From positions 4,774,001-4,838,000 of the forward strand of contig NZ_CP041244.1 in NCBI RefSeq assembly GCF_006547145.1: a stretch of DNA of 64,000 nucleotides, read 5' to 3'. Below, in pieces: positions 15,297 to 23,993 of the stretch. The position numbers and the translations under genes were made by a program. The notes below the pieces were generated by a model. The model did no database searches, was not told the origin of the DNA, and worked only from the letters and a program-made list of their open reading frames with translations. The stretch's first letter is position 1, and each line of letters begins with the position of its first letter. The stretch comes from Actinomadura sp. WMMA1423 (lineage in GTDB: Bacteria > Actinomycetota > Actinomycetes > Streptosporangiales > Streptosporangiaceae).

Positions 15297-15937
15297 CAGC
15301 CCTCCCCGGTGAGGTCGGAGGAGATGTCACGGCTCCCGTACCCCTCGGGCGCCGCGACCTCGACGACCGGCTCGGGGCGGTCGTCGAACTCCAGGCGCAG
15401 GGCGCGGGACATCGTCGCGTGCATCTCGTACATGCAGGTGATGTAGGTGAGCTGGAGGATCTCCTTGTCGGGCAGGTGCTTGCGGAGCAGCTCGAAGACG
15501 GCGTCGGGGACGCGCCCGCCGTCCAGGACGAGGCAGTCGGTGTAGGCGAGGACGGCCCGTTCGAGGGGCGAGTAGCAGTCGGCCGTCTGCCAGTGCGGGA
15601 TGGACTCGATCTTCTCCTCGGGCATGCCGAGCGCCCGCATCTGCTTGCAGTGCTGGGAGAAGACGAACTGGCTGCCGCGCGCCCACCCGGCCCGGCACTG
15701 GCCGAGCTCGCGCAGGACGGGGTCGAGGTCGGCGCCCCGGTAGAGGGCGAAGCCGCGGACGGCGTGCCGGAACACGTCCGGGGACTGGGCGAACACCGTC
15801 CACCAGTCGCCGGGCGAGCCGGTCGCGGTGCCGTGGTCGACGGCCGGGTCGCGGTCGGGCGCGAAGAGGCGGTCGTAGAAGAAGAGGATCTGCTCGTCGG
15901 TGACCTCGGCGCGGGGGACCTCACGCAGTCGCGGCAT
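15296..15937 (-). CDS. Carboxymuconolactone decarboxylase-family (AhpD-like) protein
   Basis: This 213-residue helical protein has the family core (DVFRHAVRGFALYRGADLDPVLRELGQCRAGWARGSQFVFSQHCKQMRALG). The CxxC redox pair of true AhpD is missing: a single Cys sits at SQHCKQM. A second segment, LSPLERAVLAYTDCLV, with the C-terminal DKEILQLTYITCMYEM, completes the fold. Members with this pattern are found in aromatic and sterol-like degradation clusters, but substrate assignment is not possible. The gene overlaps the VOC gene upstream by 17 bp and the ACAD gene downstream by 1 bp, so it is part of a tightly coupled operon. Confidence 0.88.
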   Translation of the reverse strand: MPRLREVPRAEVTDEQILFFYDRLFAPDRDPAVDHGTATGSPGDWWTVFAQSPDVFRHAVRGFALYRGADLDPVLRELGQCRAGWARGSQFVFSQHCKQMRALGMPEEKIESIPHWQTADCYSPLERAVLAYTDCLVLDGGRVPDAVFELLRKHLPDKEILQLTYITCMYEMHATMSRALRLEFDDRPEPVVEVAAPEGYGSRDISSDLTGEG

Positions 15938-16493
15938 GCTGTTCCTTCCCGGCGGTCCGGTCGGCGGCGGTCTTCGGTTCGTGGGAGACGTCGGAGTCGC
16001 CGAACGTGCGCGTCCAGCAGGCGAACTCGAGGAGGATCCCGTCCGGGTCCTGGAAGTAGAACGACCGGACGAAGACGCCGTCGTGCACGTCGCGGGCGAT
16101 GCCCAGAGGGCTGTCGTCGTGGTTGAGGACGGGGCTGACCGTGACGCCCTTGTCCCTGAGCCGCCGCCGGTACTCGTCGAACTTCTCGGTCGGGACGTGG
16201 AACGCCACATGGTTCATCGATCCGACGGCGCTGAGCAGTTCGCCCTCCTCGGGCCGCCCCTTGGGGGCGGAGACGCCGGGGACGCCGTCCGGGGCGTCGG
16301 GGAACCAGAAGAACGCCACGCAGTCGCCGCCGCCGCAGTCGAAGAAGAAGTGCTGCCCCATGCCGCCCGGCAGGTCGATGGTCTTGATCAGGGGCATGCC
16401 GAGGACGCCGGAGTAGAAGTCGACCGTGCGTTTCATGTCCGACGACACCAGCGCCAGATGGTTGATGCCGCCGAGTTCGAACTCGGTGTTCAT
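15921..16493 (-). CDS. VOC superfamily protein (extradiol dioxygenase-like)
   Basis: This 190-residue protein has two beta-alpha-beta modules: GINHLALVSSDMKRTVDFYSGVLGMPL, and MNHVAFHVPTEKFDEYRRRL followed by VRSFYFQDPDGILLEFACW. The metal ligands expected of a VOC dioxygenase or glyoxalase are present: His12 in NHLAL, His near NHVAFHV, Glu in LLEFA. It is the first gene of the operon with the CMD-like and ACAD genes, transcribed away from a TetR gene. The likely role is ring cleavage, isomerisation or lyase chemistry on an aromatic or CoA-linked intermediate. Confidence 0.88.
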   Translation of the reverse strand: MNTEFELGGINHLALVSSDMKRTVDFYSGVLGMPLIKTIDLPGGMGQHFFFDCGGGDCVAFFWFPDAPDGVPGVSAPKGRPEEGELLSAVGSMNHVAFHVPTEKFDEYRRRLRDKGVTVSPVLNHDDSPLGIARDVHDGVFVRSFYFQDPDGILLEFACWTRTFGDSDVSHEPKTAADRTAGKEQHAATA

Positions 16494-16530
16494 GGAACCT
16501 CCTCGCGGCGGGAGCGCGCCGCAGAAGCTG

Positions 16531-16550
16531 ACTTGACAGTCATATCAAGT
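16531..16550. promoter_or_regulatory. Palindrome in the VOC/TetR divergent region, likely TetR operator
   Basis: ACTTGA (16531-16536) and TCAAGT (16545-16550) form 6-bp arms around an 8-base centre. The site also contains a TTGACA hexamer usable as a rightward -35. It is the only clear palindrome between the divergent starts at 16493 and 16618, so it is the best candidate for TetR binding. Confidence 0.55.
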
Positions 16551-16617
16551 TGGCCGATGCTCGGATCCTGTTCCTGCGGACAGCGGGTTGTCAACCCCGG
16601 CGGAAGGGACCACGGCG

Positions 16618-17238
16618 ATGGGCAGCGGCGGCGATCCCGGCGTCCGGCCGCTCACCGAGCGCGGCGCCCGGACGAGGGAGCGGCTGCTCGCCGCCGCCCG
16701 CGAGGTGTTCGAGGAGCGCGGCTTCCTGGAGACCCGCGTCGCGCACATCACCCGGCACGCGGGGGTCGCCTACGGCTCCTTCTACACCTACTTCCCGACG
16801 AAGGAAGCGGTGTTCCTGGAGGTCGCCGACCGGCTGTTCGAGGAGATGACCGACCACGCCCTGGTGCCGACCGCCGGGCCGGGCCCCGCCGACCGCGTCC
16901 GGCGCGCCAACCGCGCCTACTACGAGGCCTACCTGCGCAACGCCCGGATGATGGCGATCATCGAGCAGGTCGCCACCTTCAACGAGGAGTTCCAGGAGCT
17001 GCGGCGCAAGCACCGGGCCTCCTCGGTCGGACGCTCCGCCCGGGTGATCGCGCGCTGGCAGCGCGACGGGCTCGTCCCGTCCGACCTCGACCCGGAGACC
17101 GCGGCGGGCGCCCTCGCCACGATGGTCGACCACTCCCTGTACCTGTGGATCGTCCAGGGCAGCGACCCGCAGGGCGCCGAACGCCTCCTGGCGACCCTGG
17201 ACCTCCTCAGCGTCCGCGCCCTCGGCCTGCCCGACTAG
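16618..17238 (+). CDS. TetR family regulator of the catabolic cluster
   Basis: This 206-residue protein has an N-terminal helix-turn-helix (ARTRERLLAAAREVFEERGFLETRVAHITRHAGVAYGSFYTYFPTKEAVF) and a helical ligand domain containing the common FNEEFQELRRKHR and DLDPETAAGALATMVDHSLYLW segments. These resemble regulators of fatty-acid/acyl-CoA catabolism. ATG with GGAAGG upstream is preferred over an earlier TTG at 16588. Only 7 bases separate it from the phosphotransferase gene, so they are co-transcribed. It probably represses both its own operon and the divergent VOC-CMD-ACAD operon through the palindrome at 16531. Confidence 0.9.
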   Translation: MGSGGDPGVRPLTERGARTRERLLAAAREVFEERGFLETRVAHITRHAGVAYGSFYTYFPTKEAVFLEVADRLFEEMTDHALVPTAGPGPADRVRRANRAYYEAYLRNARMMAIIEQVATFNEEFQELRRKHRASSVGRSARVIARWQRDGLVPSDLDPETAAGALATMVDHSLYLWIVQGSDPQGAERLLATLDLLSVRALGLPD

Positions 17239-17245
17239 GAGAGCC

Positions 17246-18562
17246 ATGGAACCGAACCGCGACCTCGCCGCCGCGCTGGCGGACCGGCTCGGCGCGCGGG
17301 TCGGCGGGCTGCGCCGGCTCTCGGGCGGCGCCAGCCGGGAGACCTGGTCGTTCGACGCGGACGGCCGCCCCCTCATCCTGCGCCGCGACCCGCCCGGGTC
17401 CATCGACCCCACGGCGATGGGACGCGAGGCCGGCCTGATCGCGTCGGCCGCGAGGGCGGGCGTCCCGGTGCCGGGGCTGGTCGACCACGGCGACGACCTG
17501 GACGGGACGCCTTACATGGTCATGGAGCGGCTTTCCGGGGAGACGATCCCGCGGCGGCTCCTGCGCGACGAGCGGTTCGCGGGCGTCCGGCCCCGGCTGG
17601 CCCGCGAGCTGGGCGGCATCCTGGCCCGCCTGCACACGATGTCGCCCGTGCCGGATCTGCCCGACGACGACGCCCTCGCCGCGCTCACCGAGCACTACGC
17701 CGCGTTCGAGGCGCGTCCCGCCGTGGAGCTGGCGCTGCGCTGGCTGGGCGACCACCGTCCCGCGCCCGGCCGCCGGACGGTGGTGCACGGCGACTTCCGC
17801 AACGGCAACCTGATGATCTCGCCCGACGGGGTGACCGGCGTCCTGGACTGGGAGCTCACCCACCTCGGCGACCCCGCCGAGGACCTCGGCTGGCTCTGCG
17901 TGAAGGCGTGGCGGTTCGGCTCCCCGCATCCCGCCGGGGGTTTCGGAAGCCGCGAGGATCTCCTCGACGGTTACGCCGCCGCCGGGGGCACCCCGCCCAC
18001 GCTTGAAGAACTCCACTGGTGGGAGGTCTACGGCACCCTCCGCTGGACGATCCTGTGCCGCCACCAGGCAGAGCGCTTCCTCAGCCGCACGGATCCCTCG
18101 ATCGAGTACGCCGTCCTGGGCCGGAAGGTCTGCGAGCAGGAGCACGACCTGCTCCTGGCCCTGGGCCTGACGGAGCCGGCCACCGTGCGGGATCCGCTCG
18201 AGAACGCGCGGACGCCGGACAACGCACCGCACGACCGGCCGGACGCGCACGCCCTCATCGACGCGGTGGGCGCGTTCCTCGCGCAGGCCGAGCAGCCCGA
18301 CGACCGCCTCCGCTTCCACGCCCGCGTCGCCGCGTCCGCCCTCCGCATGGCCCGGAGGGAACTCCTCCTCGGCGACGCGCACAGGACCGCTCACCAGGCA
18401 CGGCTGAAGACCTTGGGATGCGCGGCCGACGCGGAGTTGGCCGAGGCCATCCGGGAGGGCGCCCTCGACGACCGGATGGACGAGGTCGTCGCCGCGGTAC
18501 GGGCCTCGGTGACCGACAAGCTGACCGTCGCGAACCCCCGCCACCTGTCCCTCCCCGGCTGA
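17246..18562 (+). CDS. Phosphotransferase (APH/ACAD10-like kinase) fused to DUF6285-like domain
   Basis: This 438-residue protein has an APH/choline-kinase fold (about residues 1-320). It carries SGGASRETWSFDADGRPLILRRD for nucleotide binding, the catalytic VVHGDFRNGNLM (Brenner motif) and the metal-binding VLDWELTHLGDPAEDLGW. This is the subtype found as the kinase domain of ACAD10/ACAD11 and in LvaA-type 4-hydroxyacyl-CoA kinases. The C-terminal ~110 residues (LIDAVGAFL... FHARVAASALRMARREL) look like DUF6285, which is usually a separate neighbour protein, so this is a natural fusion. Its substrate is more likely a hydroxyacyl-CoA than an antibiotic, given the ACAD gene nearby. Confidence 0.88.
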   Translation: MEPNRDLAAALADRLGARVGGLRRLSGGASRETWSFDADGRPLILRRDPPGSIDPTAMGREAGLIASAARAGVPVPGLVDHGDDLDGTPYMVMERLSGETIPRRLLRDERFAGVRPRLARELGGILARLHTMSPVPDLPDDDALAALTEHYAAFEARPAVELALRWLGDHRPAPGRRTVVHGDFRNGNLMISPDGVTGVLDWELTHLGDPAEDLGWLCVKAWRFGSPHPAGGFGSREDLLDGYAAAGGTPPTLEELHWWEVYGTLRWTILCRHQAERFLSRTDPSIEYAVLGRKVCEQEHDLLLALGLTEPATVRDPLENARTPDNAPHDRPDAHALIDAVGAFLAQAEQPDDRLRFHARVAASALRMARRELLLGDAHRTAHQARLKTLGCAADAELAEAIREGALDDRMDEVVAAVRASVTDKLTVANPRHLSLPG

Positions 18563-18715
18563 CCGCCCGGCGCGACGGGACCCGCTGCGCCATTCCAGGA
18601 ACGCTGCGCCATTCCGGCACCCCCTGGGACATGACGCGAACCACCGGGACATTACGGGAACCGCCGAGCGCGCGAGCGCATCTGTAATGCCAGACGCTCG
18701 ACCAAGGGGGCAGAA

Positions 18716-19021
18716 ATGAAGCGTTCGGCGGTTCTCTCCGTTCTCGCGCTCGGGGGCGCGCTCGCGCTCACCGGATGCCAGAGCAACTCGTACTCGTGCA
18801 AGAACGGCCAGTGCCACGTGACCGTGTCCGGCGCCGGGCAGAGCATCGAGGTGAGCGACGTCGACCTGTCCATCTCCGAGATCGGGGACGGCGGGATGAC
18901 GGTGTCGGCCGACGGCTCCGCGCCGACCAGGGCCCCGGTGGGCAGGACCGTCCAGGTCGGCCAGGTCCAGATCAAGGTCACCTCGGTGGACGGGCAGAAG
19001 GTCAAGTTCGACATGAGCTGA
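18716..19021 (+). CDS. Small lipoprotein of unknown function
   Basis: This 101-residue protein has a clear lipoprotein signal (MKRSAVLSVLALGGALALTGC, Cys at residue 21) and a short beta-rich mature domain. The domain starts QSNSYSCKNGQCHVTVSGAGQSIEV, with two Cys that could pair, and ends VQIKVTSVDGQKVKFDMS. AAGGGGG precedes the ATG. It is presumably anchored to the outer face of the membrane. It stands alone between the phosphotransferase and ABC transporter genes. The upstream region has two GCTGCGCCATTCC direct repeats of unknown meaning near 18586-18615. Confidence 0.8.
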   Translation: MKRSAVLSVLALGGALALTGCQSNSYSCKNGQCHVTVSGAGQSIEVSDVDLSISEIGDGGMTVSADGSAPTRAPVGRTVQVGQVQIKVTSVDGQKVKFDMS

Positions 19022-19089
19022 TCCGGCGGCGAAGTCCGGCCGCACGGCGTGTGAGCGGTTTGTGAGCGCGGCCCGGCAGCCTCGGCGGC

Positions 19090-20064
19090 ATGAGCTACGC
19101 GTTCCAGGCCGAGGGCCTGGTCAAACGATTCGGGAAGACGACCGCGCTGGCCGGGGTGGATCTCGCGGCCCGGCCGGGCACCGTGCTCGGCGTCCTCGGG
19201 CCGAACGGGGCGGGGAAGACGACCGCCGTCCGGATCCTCGCGACGCTGCTGCGGCCGGACGGGGGCCGGGCGGAGGTCCACGGGCTGGACGTCGTCCGGC
19301 AGGCGGCGAGGGTGCGGGAGCTGATCGGCCTCACCGGCCAGTACGCGTCGGTGGACGAGGACCTCACCGCCATGGAGAACCTCGTCCTCATCGGGCGGCT
19401 CCTCGGCCTGCGCAAGGCGGAGGCCAGGGGCCGCGCCGCCGAGATGCTGGAGCGGTTCGGGCTGGCGGAGGACGCCGGGCGCCGCGTGTCGGGCTACTCC
19501 GGCGGGATGCGGCGCCGTCTCGACCTGGCCGCCGGCATGATCGGCCGGCCGGCGGTGATCTGCCTGGACGAGCCGACGACGGGCCTCGACCCGGGCCGCC
19601 GCGAGGAGGCGTGGCGGATGATCCGGTCGATGACGCGGGACGGCGGGACCGTCCTGCTGACCACGCAGTACCTGGAGGAGGCGGACGCGCTCGCCGACGA
19701 GATCGCCGTCATCGACCGCGGCGCCGTCATCGCGACCGGCACCCCCGCCGCGCTCAAGGGGATCGCGGGCGGGCAGACGATCACCGTCCGGCCGCGCGAT
19801 CCCGGCCGGGTCGGCGAGGCCGCCGTGATCCTGCGCGCGGTGTCGGGACGGGAGGTCGACCCGCCCGGGCGGGACGTCGTCACGGCTCCGGTGATGGGCG
19901 ACGGCGGCGCGGCGTTCGCCGAGACCGTCCGGCGGCTGGAGGACGCGGGGATCGCCGTCGCGGAACTGTCGCTCCGGCTCCCGAGCCTGGACGAGGTGTT
20001 CCGCACCCTGACGGGTCACGGCACGCGCCAGGAGCCGGGTGCCCGGGAAGGCAGGGCCGCGTGA
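19090..20064 (+). CDS. DrrA-like ABC transporter ATP-binding protein
   Basis: This 324-residue protein has Walker A GPNGAGKTT, Q-loop GLTGQYASVDEDLT, signature YSGGMRRRLDLAAG, Walker B VICLDEPTTGLD and a switch His-region LLTTQYLEEADALAD. The C-terminal ~90 residues match the daunorubicin-resistance DrrA subfamily extension ending LSLRLPSLDEVFRTLTGH. It powers export with the permease encoded next (GTGA overlap). Exporters of this type remove hydrophobic antibiotics or lipids, and the substrate here is unknown. Confidence 0.93.
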   Translation: MSYAFQAEGLVKRFGKTTALAGVDLAARPGTVLGVLGPNGAGKTTAVRILATLLRPDGGRAEVHGLDVVRQAARVRELIGLTGQYASVDEDLTAMENLVLIGRLLGLRKAEARGRAAEMLERFGLAEDAGRRVSGYSGGMRRRLDLAAGMIGRPAVICLDEPTTGLDPGRREEAWRMIRSMTRDGGTVLLTTQYLEEADALADEIAVIDRGAVIATGTPAALKGIAGGQTITVRPRDPGRVGEAAVILRAVSGREVDPPGRDVVTAPVMGDGGAAFAETVRRLEDAGIAVAELSLRLPSLDEVFRTLTGHGTRQEPGAREGRAA

Positions 20065-20870
20065 CCGACATCGCGATCAAGGCGACCGCGCGCCCCGCCG
20101 CACGGACCCGCCGCCGGCCGGTCCGGCAGAGCCTCCTGCTCGCCGGCCGCAGCCTGACCAAGACGAGGCGCAACCCCGGCGTGCTCAGCGACGCGCTGTT
20201 CATGCCGATCGTCTTCCTGCTGCTGTTCGTTTACTTGTTCGGCGGCGCGGTCTCCGGTTCCACGCACGCGTACCTGCAGTACGTCTTCCCCGGCGTGCTC
20301 GTGATGACGATGCTGCTCGCCGGGATGCTGGCGACCGGGCTCAACATCAACACCGACATCAGGAAGGGCGTCTTCGACCGCTTCCGGAGCCTGCCGATCG
20401 CGCGGTCCGCGCCGCTGCTCGGCATCGTCCTCGGCGACCTGGTCCGCTACGTGCTCGCCGCGGCGGTGCTGTTCGCGACCGGGTACCTGATGGGCTTCCG
20501 CGTCCAGACCGATCCCGTGTCGGCACTCGCGGCGGTGGGGCTCGCCACCGCGCTGGGCTTCTCGCTCGGCTGGCTCAACGTGCTCATCGGGGTCCTGGTC
20601 AGGGAGGCGGCCGTCGTGCAGTCGGTGGCATTCCTCGGGATCTTCCCGCTGGCGTTCGGCACCGACATGGTCGCCCCCGCCGACACGCTCCCGGGCTGGC
20701 TCCGGACGTGGGTCGAGGTCAACCCGGTCGGAGACGCCGTGGAGGCCGCGCGCGGGCTGCTGCTCGGCGGCCCCGTCGCGCATCCGGCGGCGATGACGCT
20801 GCTGTGGTCGGCGGGGTTCCTGGCGGTGTTCGGCCCGCTCGCCGGGTACGCCTACCGGCGCCGCAGCTGA
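20061..20870 (+). CDS. DrrB-like ABC-2 transporter permease
   Basis: This 269-residue integral membrane protein has about six hydrophobic segments, for example FMPIVFLLLFVYLFGG, VFPGVLVMTMLLAGMLATGL, LAAAVLFATGYLMGF and LAAVGLATALGFSLGWLNVLIG. It also has the ABC-2 hallmark GLNINTDIRKGVFDRFRSLPIARSA. The GTG start overlaps the ATPase stop by 4 nt, giving a two-gene exporter operon. Its 3' end overlaps the convergent AfsR-like gene by 19 bp, so transcription of the two units may interfere. Confidence 0.93.
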   Translation: MTDIAIKATARPAARTRRRPVRQSLLLAGRSLTKTRRNPGVLSDALFMPIVFLLLFVYLFGGAVSGSTHAYLQYVFPGVLVMTMLLAGMLATGLNINTDIRKGVFDRFRSLPIARSAPLLGIVLGDLVRYVLAAAVLFATGYLMGFRVQTDPVSALAAVGLATALGFSLGWLNVLIGVLVREAAVVQSVAFLGIFPLAFGTDMVAPADTLPGWLRTWVEVNPVGDAVEAARGLLLGGPVAHPAAMTLLWSAGFLAVFGPLAGYAYRRRS

Positions 20871-23800
20871 TCGTTCAGCAGGGCGAGCGCGCCGGACGCG
20901 TCCAGGCGGCGGCCGCGGTCGTAGGCGGCGCGGTAGGCGCGCTCGCCCAGCGCCCCGCGGAGGCGGCCCGCCACCCGCGCCACGTCGGGGTTGTACGCGT
21001 CGGGTGCTCCGCGCAGGACGGACGCGGCGCCGAGCACCTCCGCCGCGCGCTCCGGGCCGTCGCCGGCCGCCAGCCGGGCGACCGCGTACCCGGCGACGGC
21101 GGCGACCGGCATGTCGGGGGCGTCCGCGGCGAGGGCGAGCGCCTCGCGCAGGTGCCGGCGCGCCGCTTCCGGCTCGTCCCGCCCGATCGCCAGGTGCGCG
21201 CCCGCCGTCTCCAGCAGCGAGCGGAACTGCAGGTGGGGCGGCAGGCGGTCGAGCTCGCGCGCGGCGGCGGCGTACTGCTCGCGGGCTTCGTCCGCGGCCC
21301 CGGCGTGGCGGGCGAGGTCGCCGAGCGCGAGTCGCGCGGGCACCAGGTGGCGGGCGGGGGTGCCGGCACCCGAGGCGGTCATCGCGGCCAGTTCGTCCCG
21401 CGCCCGCGTCGCGTCGCCCGACCGGGCGCGGGCCACCGCGAGCATCACCCGCTGCATGCCCGCGGCGAAGTCCTGCCCCAGCTCGCGCAGCAGCCCGATC
21501 GACTCCTCCAGCGCGCCGACCGCCTCGTCGAAGCGTCCGGCGACGGTGTCGGCCTCGGCCGCGAAGACGAGCGCGAGGGCGAGCCCGCCCCGCTCCCCGG
21601 ACTCCCGGAACCCGGCCTGGGCCGCGGCGATGTCGCGCCGGGCCTCCCCCATCGCGCCCCGGTTGCCGTTGAGCATCGCCCGGGTCAGGCGCAGCGCGGC
21701 ACCCGTCCACGGGTCGTCGCCGGGCGGCCGCCGGTCGATGGCGGCGACGCCGGCGGCGGGCTCGCCGGTCAGCAGCGCGACGGCGGGCTCGACGAGCACG
21801 GCCAGGGGGTGGCCGGTGTCCCGCGGCCGCTCGCCGATCAGCGGGTCGTCGCGGGCGGCGCCACCGGACAGCAGGGTGTTGAAGACGTAGCCGCCCAGCG
21901 CGGCGGCCTCCCCCGGGACGGGCCCGCCCCGCGGCACGCTCAGCACCTGCCGCAGCTTGCGGGCCGCCTCGGCGTGGTCGCCCTGGATCATCCAGAAGGT
22001 CGCGAGCGCGGCCCCGAGCCGGACGGCGGTGCCCGCGTCGCCGCTGTCCACGGCGTGCTGGAGCGCGGCGAGGAGGTTGTCGCGCTCGGCCGACAGCAGC
22101 GAGATCCATTCGAGCTGCCCCGGACCGCGCAGCCCCGGTTCCGCCCGCTCGGCCAGCTCCAGGAAGCACCGGGCGTGCGCGGCCCGGACCGGGGCGGCCT
22201 CGCCGGCCAGGCGCTCCCGCCCGTACTCGCGGATCGTCTCCAGCATGCGGAACCGCTGCCCGGGGCCGTCCACCACCTGGAGCAGCGAGCGGTCGTGGAG
22301 ATCTTCGAGCGCCTCCAGGGCGTCGGGACGGCCCGTCACCCGGGCCGCGCTCTCCGCCGTGATCGTCCCGGGGAAGACCGACAGCCGCTCGGCGAACACG
22401 CGCTCCCGCTCGTCCAGCAGGTCCCAGCTCCAGGCGACGACGGCGCGCAGCGTCCGGTGCCGGGGCAGGGACGTCCGGTTCCCGCCGGTCAGCAGCCGGA
22501 ACCGGTCGTCCAGGCGGGCCGCGAGCAGCTCGGGCGGCAGTGAGCGCAGCCGGGCGGCGGCCAGCTCGATCGCCAGCGGCAGGCCGTCGAGGCGGCGGCA
22601 GATCTCGCCGACCGCTGCGGCGTTCCCGCCGTCCACCGCGAACCCCGGGCGGACGGCCGCCGCGCGCTCGGCGAACAGCCGCACCGACGCCGATCCCAGC
22701 CCGTCCTCGCCGGGCTCCGGGACGTCGAGCGGCGGCACCGGGCACAGCGCCTCGCCGTCCACGCCGAGGCGCTCGCGGCTCGTCGCGAGGACGCGCAGGC
22801 CGGGGCAGGCGCCGAGCAGCCCGTCCACCAGCCGGGCCGCCGCCTCCACCACGTGCTCGCAGTTGTCGAGGACGACCAGCGTGTCATCGGCGGTGAGCGC
22901 CTCCTCGAGGCGGCCCTCGCCGTCCCGCAGGCCGAGCGCCCCGGCGACCGCGCGCGGCACCTCGTCCGGTCCGGCGGCGGCCAGCTCGACCGCCCAGACG
23001 CCGCCCGGGAACCGCTCGGCCAGTTCCGCGCCGACCTTGGCCGCGAGCCGCGTCTTGCCCGCGCCGCCCGGGCCGACGAGGGTGACCAGACGCCCTTCCC
23101 ACAGGCGCCGGGCGATCCAAGCGCGCTCGTGCTCCCGTCCGACGAAGCTGGTGGGCGGCACCCGCAGGTTGCCGCGCGTCCGCTCCCTCGGGGCCGCCCG
23201 CAGGACGGCGAGGTAGGCGTCCCGCAGCTCCCGGCCCGGGTCGGTGCCGAGCTCCTCGGCCAGGACGCCCCTGAACCGCTCGAACACCGCCAGGGCCTCG
23301 GCCGACCGGCCCGCCCTGTGCAGGGCCTCCACCAGCAGCGCGCGGGGGCGTTCGCGGAGCGGATGGCGCGCCGCCAGCCCCTCGAGCTCCGCGGCCAGCC
23401 GCGCCGGGTCGGTTCCGGCGGCCAGTTCGGCGGCCGCCCGGTCCTCGGTCGCCGAGACCCGGAGCGCCTCCAGCCGGACGGCCGCCGCGTCGGCGAACGG
23501 CGTCCCGGCCGCGTCCGCGAGGGCGTCGCCGCGCCACAGGGCGAGCGCCTCGCGCAGGGTCGTCGCCGCGCGCTCGGCGTCCCCCTCGCGCAGCGCCCGC
23601 GCGCCCTCCCGGGCGAGGCGCTCGAACTCGGGCGCGTCGACGGCCTCGGCGTCCAGGAGGTAGCCGCCGGGAACCGAACGCAGCCGGCCCGCGGGCAGTC
23701 GCCGGCGGAGCCGCGAGACGAGTGCCTGGAGCGCGTGCACCCGGTCCGCGGGGCCGCCGTCCGGCCACAGCGCCCGGACGAGCGACTCGGCCGTGACGGC

Positions 23801-23914
23801 GCGCCCCGGCTCCAGCGCCAGCCGGACCAGCAGCGCGCGCGACCGCGCCCCGCCGACCGCGACGTCACGGCCCCGGTCGGTGACCTTCAGCGGCCCCAGG
23901 ATCCCCACCTGCAC
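20852..23914 (-). CDS. AfsR/SARP-like BTAD-ATPase-TPR regulator
   Basis: This protein of about 1020 residues has an OmpR-type winged helix (about 1-92) and a bacterial transcriptional activation domain (about 95-240). It also has an NB-ARC-like ATPase (P-loop GPGGAGKT at 281-288, TLVVLDNCEHV, GLPLAIELAAARLR) and a long helical TPR-like C-terminus. This is the AfsR class of large SARP activators that drive secondary-metabolite or stress genes. The GTG at 23914 places the winged helix at the N-terminus; GTG at 23908 is equally possible. It is convergent with and overlaps the DrrAB-type exporter, whose expression it might control, though no biosynthetic genes adjoin. Confidence 0.92.
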   Translation of the reverse strand: MQVGILGPLKVTDRGRDVAVGGARSRALLVRLALEPGRAVTAESLVRALWPDGGPADRVHALQALVSRLRRRLPAGRLRSVPGGYLLDAEAVDAPEFERLAREGARALREGDAERAATTLREALALWRGDALADAAGTPFADAAAVRLEALRVSATEDRAAAELAAGTDPARLAAELEGLAARHPLRERPRALLVEALHRAGRSAEALAVFERFRGVLAEELGTDPGRELRDAYLAVLRAAPRERTRGNLRVPPTSFVGREHERAWIARRLWEGRLVTLVGPGGAGKTRLAAKVGAELAERFPGGVWAVELAAAGPDEVPRAVAGALGLRDGEGRLEEALTADDTLVVLDNCEHVVEAAARLVDGLLGACPGLRVLATSRERLGVDGEALCPVPPLDVPEPGEDGLGSASVRLFAERAAAVRPGFAVDGGNAAAVGEICRRLDGLPLAIELAAARLRSLPPELLAARLDDRFRLLTGGNRTSLPRHRTLRAVVAWSWDLLDERERVFAERLSVFPGTITAESAARVTGRPDALEALEDLHDRSLLQVVDGPGQRFRMLETIREYGRERLAGEAAPVRAAHARCFLELAERAEPGLRGPGQLEWISLLSAERDNLLAALQHAVDSGDAGTAVRLGAALATFWMIQGDHAEAARKLRQVLSVPRGGPVPGEAAALGGYVFNTLLSGGAARDDPLIGERPRDTGHPLAVLVEPAVALLTGEPAAGVAAIDRRPPGDDPWTGAALRLTRAMLNGNRGAMGEARRDIAAAQAGFRESGERGGLALALVFAAEADTVAGRFDEAVGALEESIGLLRELGQDFAAGMQRVMLAVARARSGDATRARDELAAMTASGAGTPARHLVPARLALGDLARHAGAADEAREQYAAAARELDRLPPHLQFRSLLETAGAHLAIGRDEPEAARRHLREALALAADAPDMPVAAVAGYAVARLAAGDGPERAAEVLGAASVLRGAPDAYNPDVARVAGRLRGALGERAYRAAYDRGRRLDASGALALLNDQLRRR

Positions 23915-23993
23915 GCCACAACTCTGCCACCGCGAGGCGCCGGGCGCCGTGCCCGCCGGAGCGGCGGCGCCTCCGGTGAGGGAGCGCCTCAAG

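Noticed and set aside
17246..18562. Phosphotransferase as an aminoglycoside-resistance gene
   Set aside because: It has the APH fold, but sequence subtype, DUF6285 fusion and the ACAD/TetR context favour acyl-CoA metabolism.
20016..22745. Very long reading frames antisense to the exporter/AfsR region and elsewhere (for example 11917-15924 as one protein)
   Set aside because: They are shadows of real genes on the opposite strand or in another frame, with Arg/Pro/Ala-rich composition; domain motifs lie in the frames annotated here.
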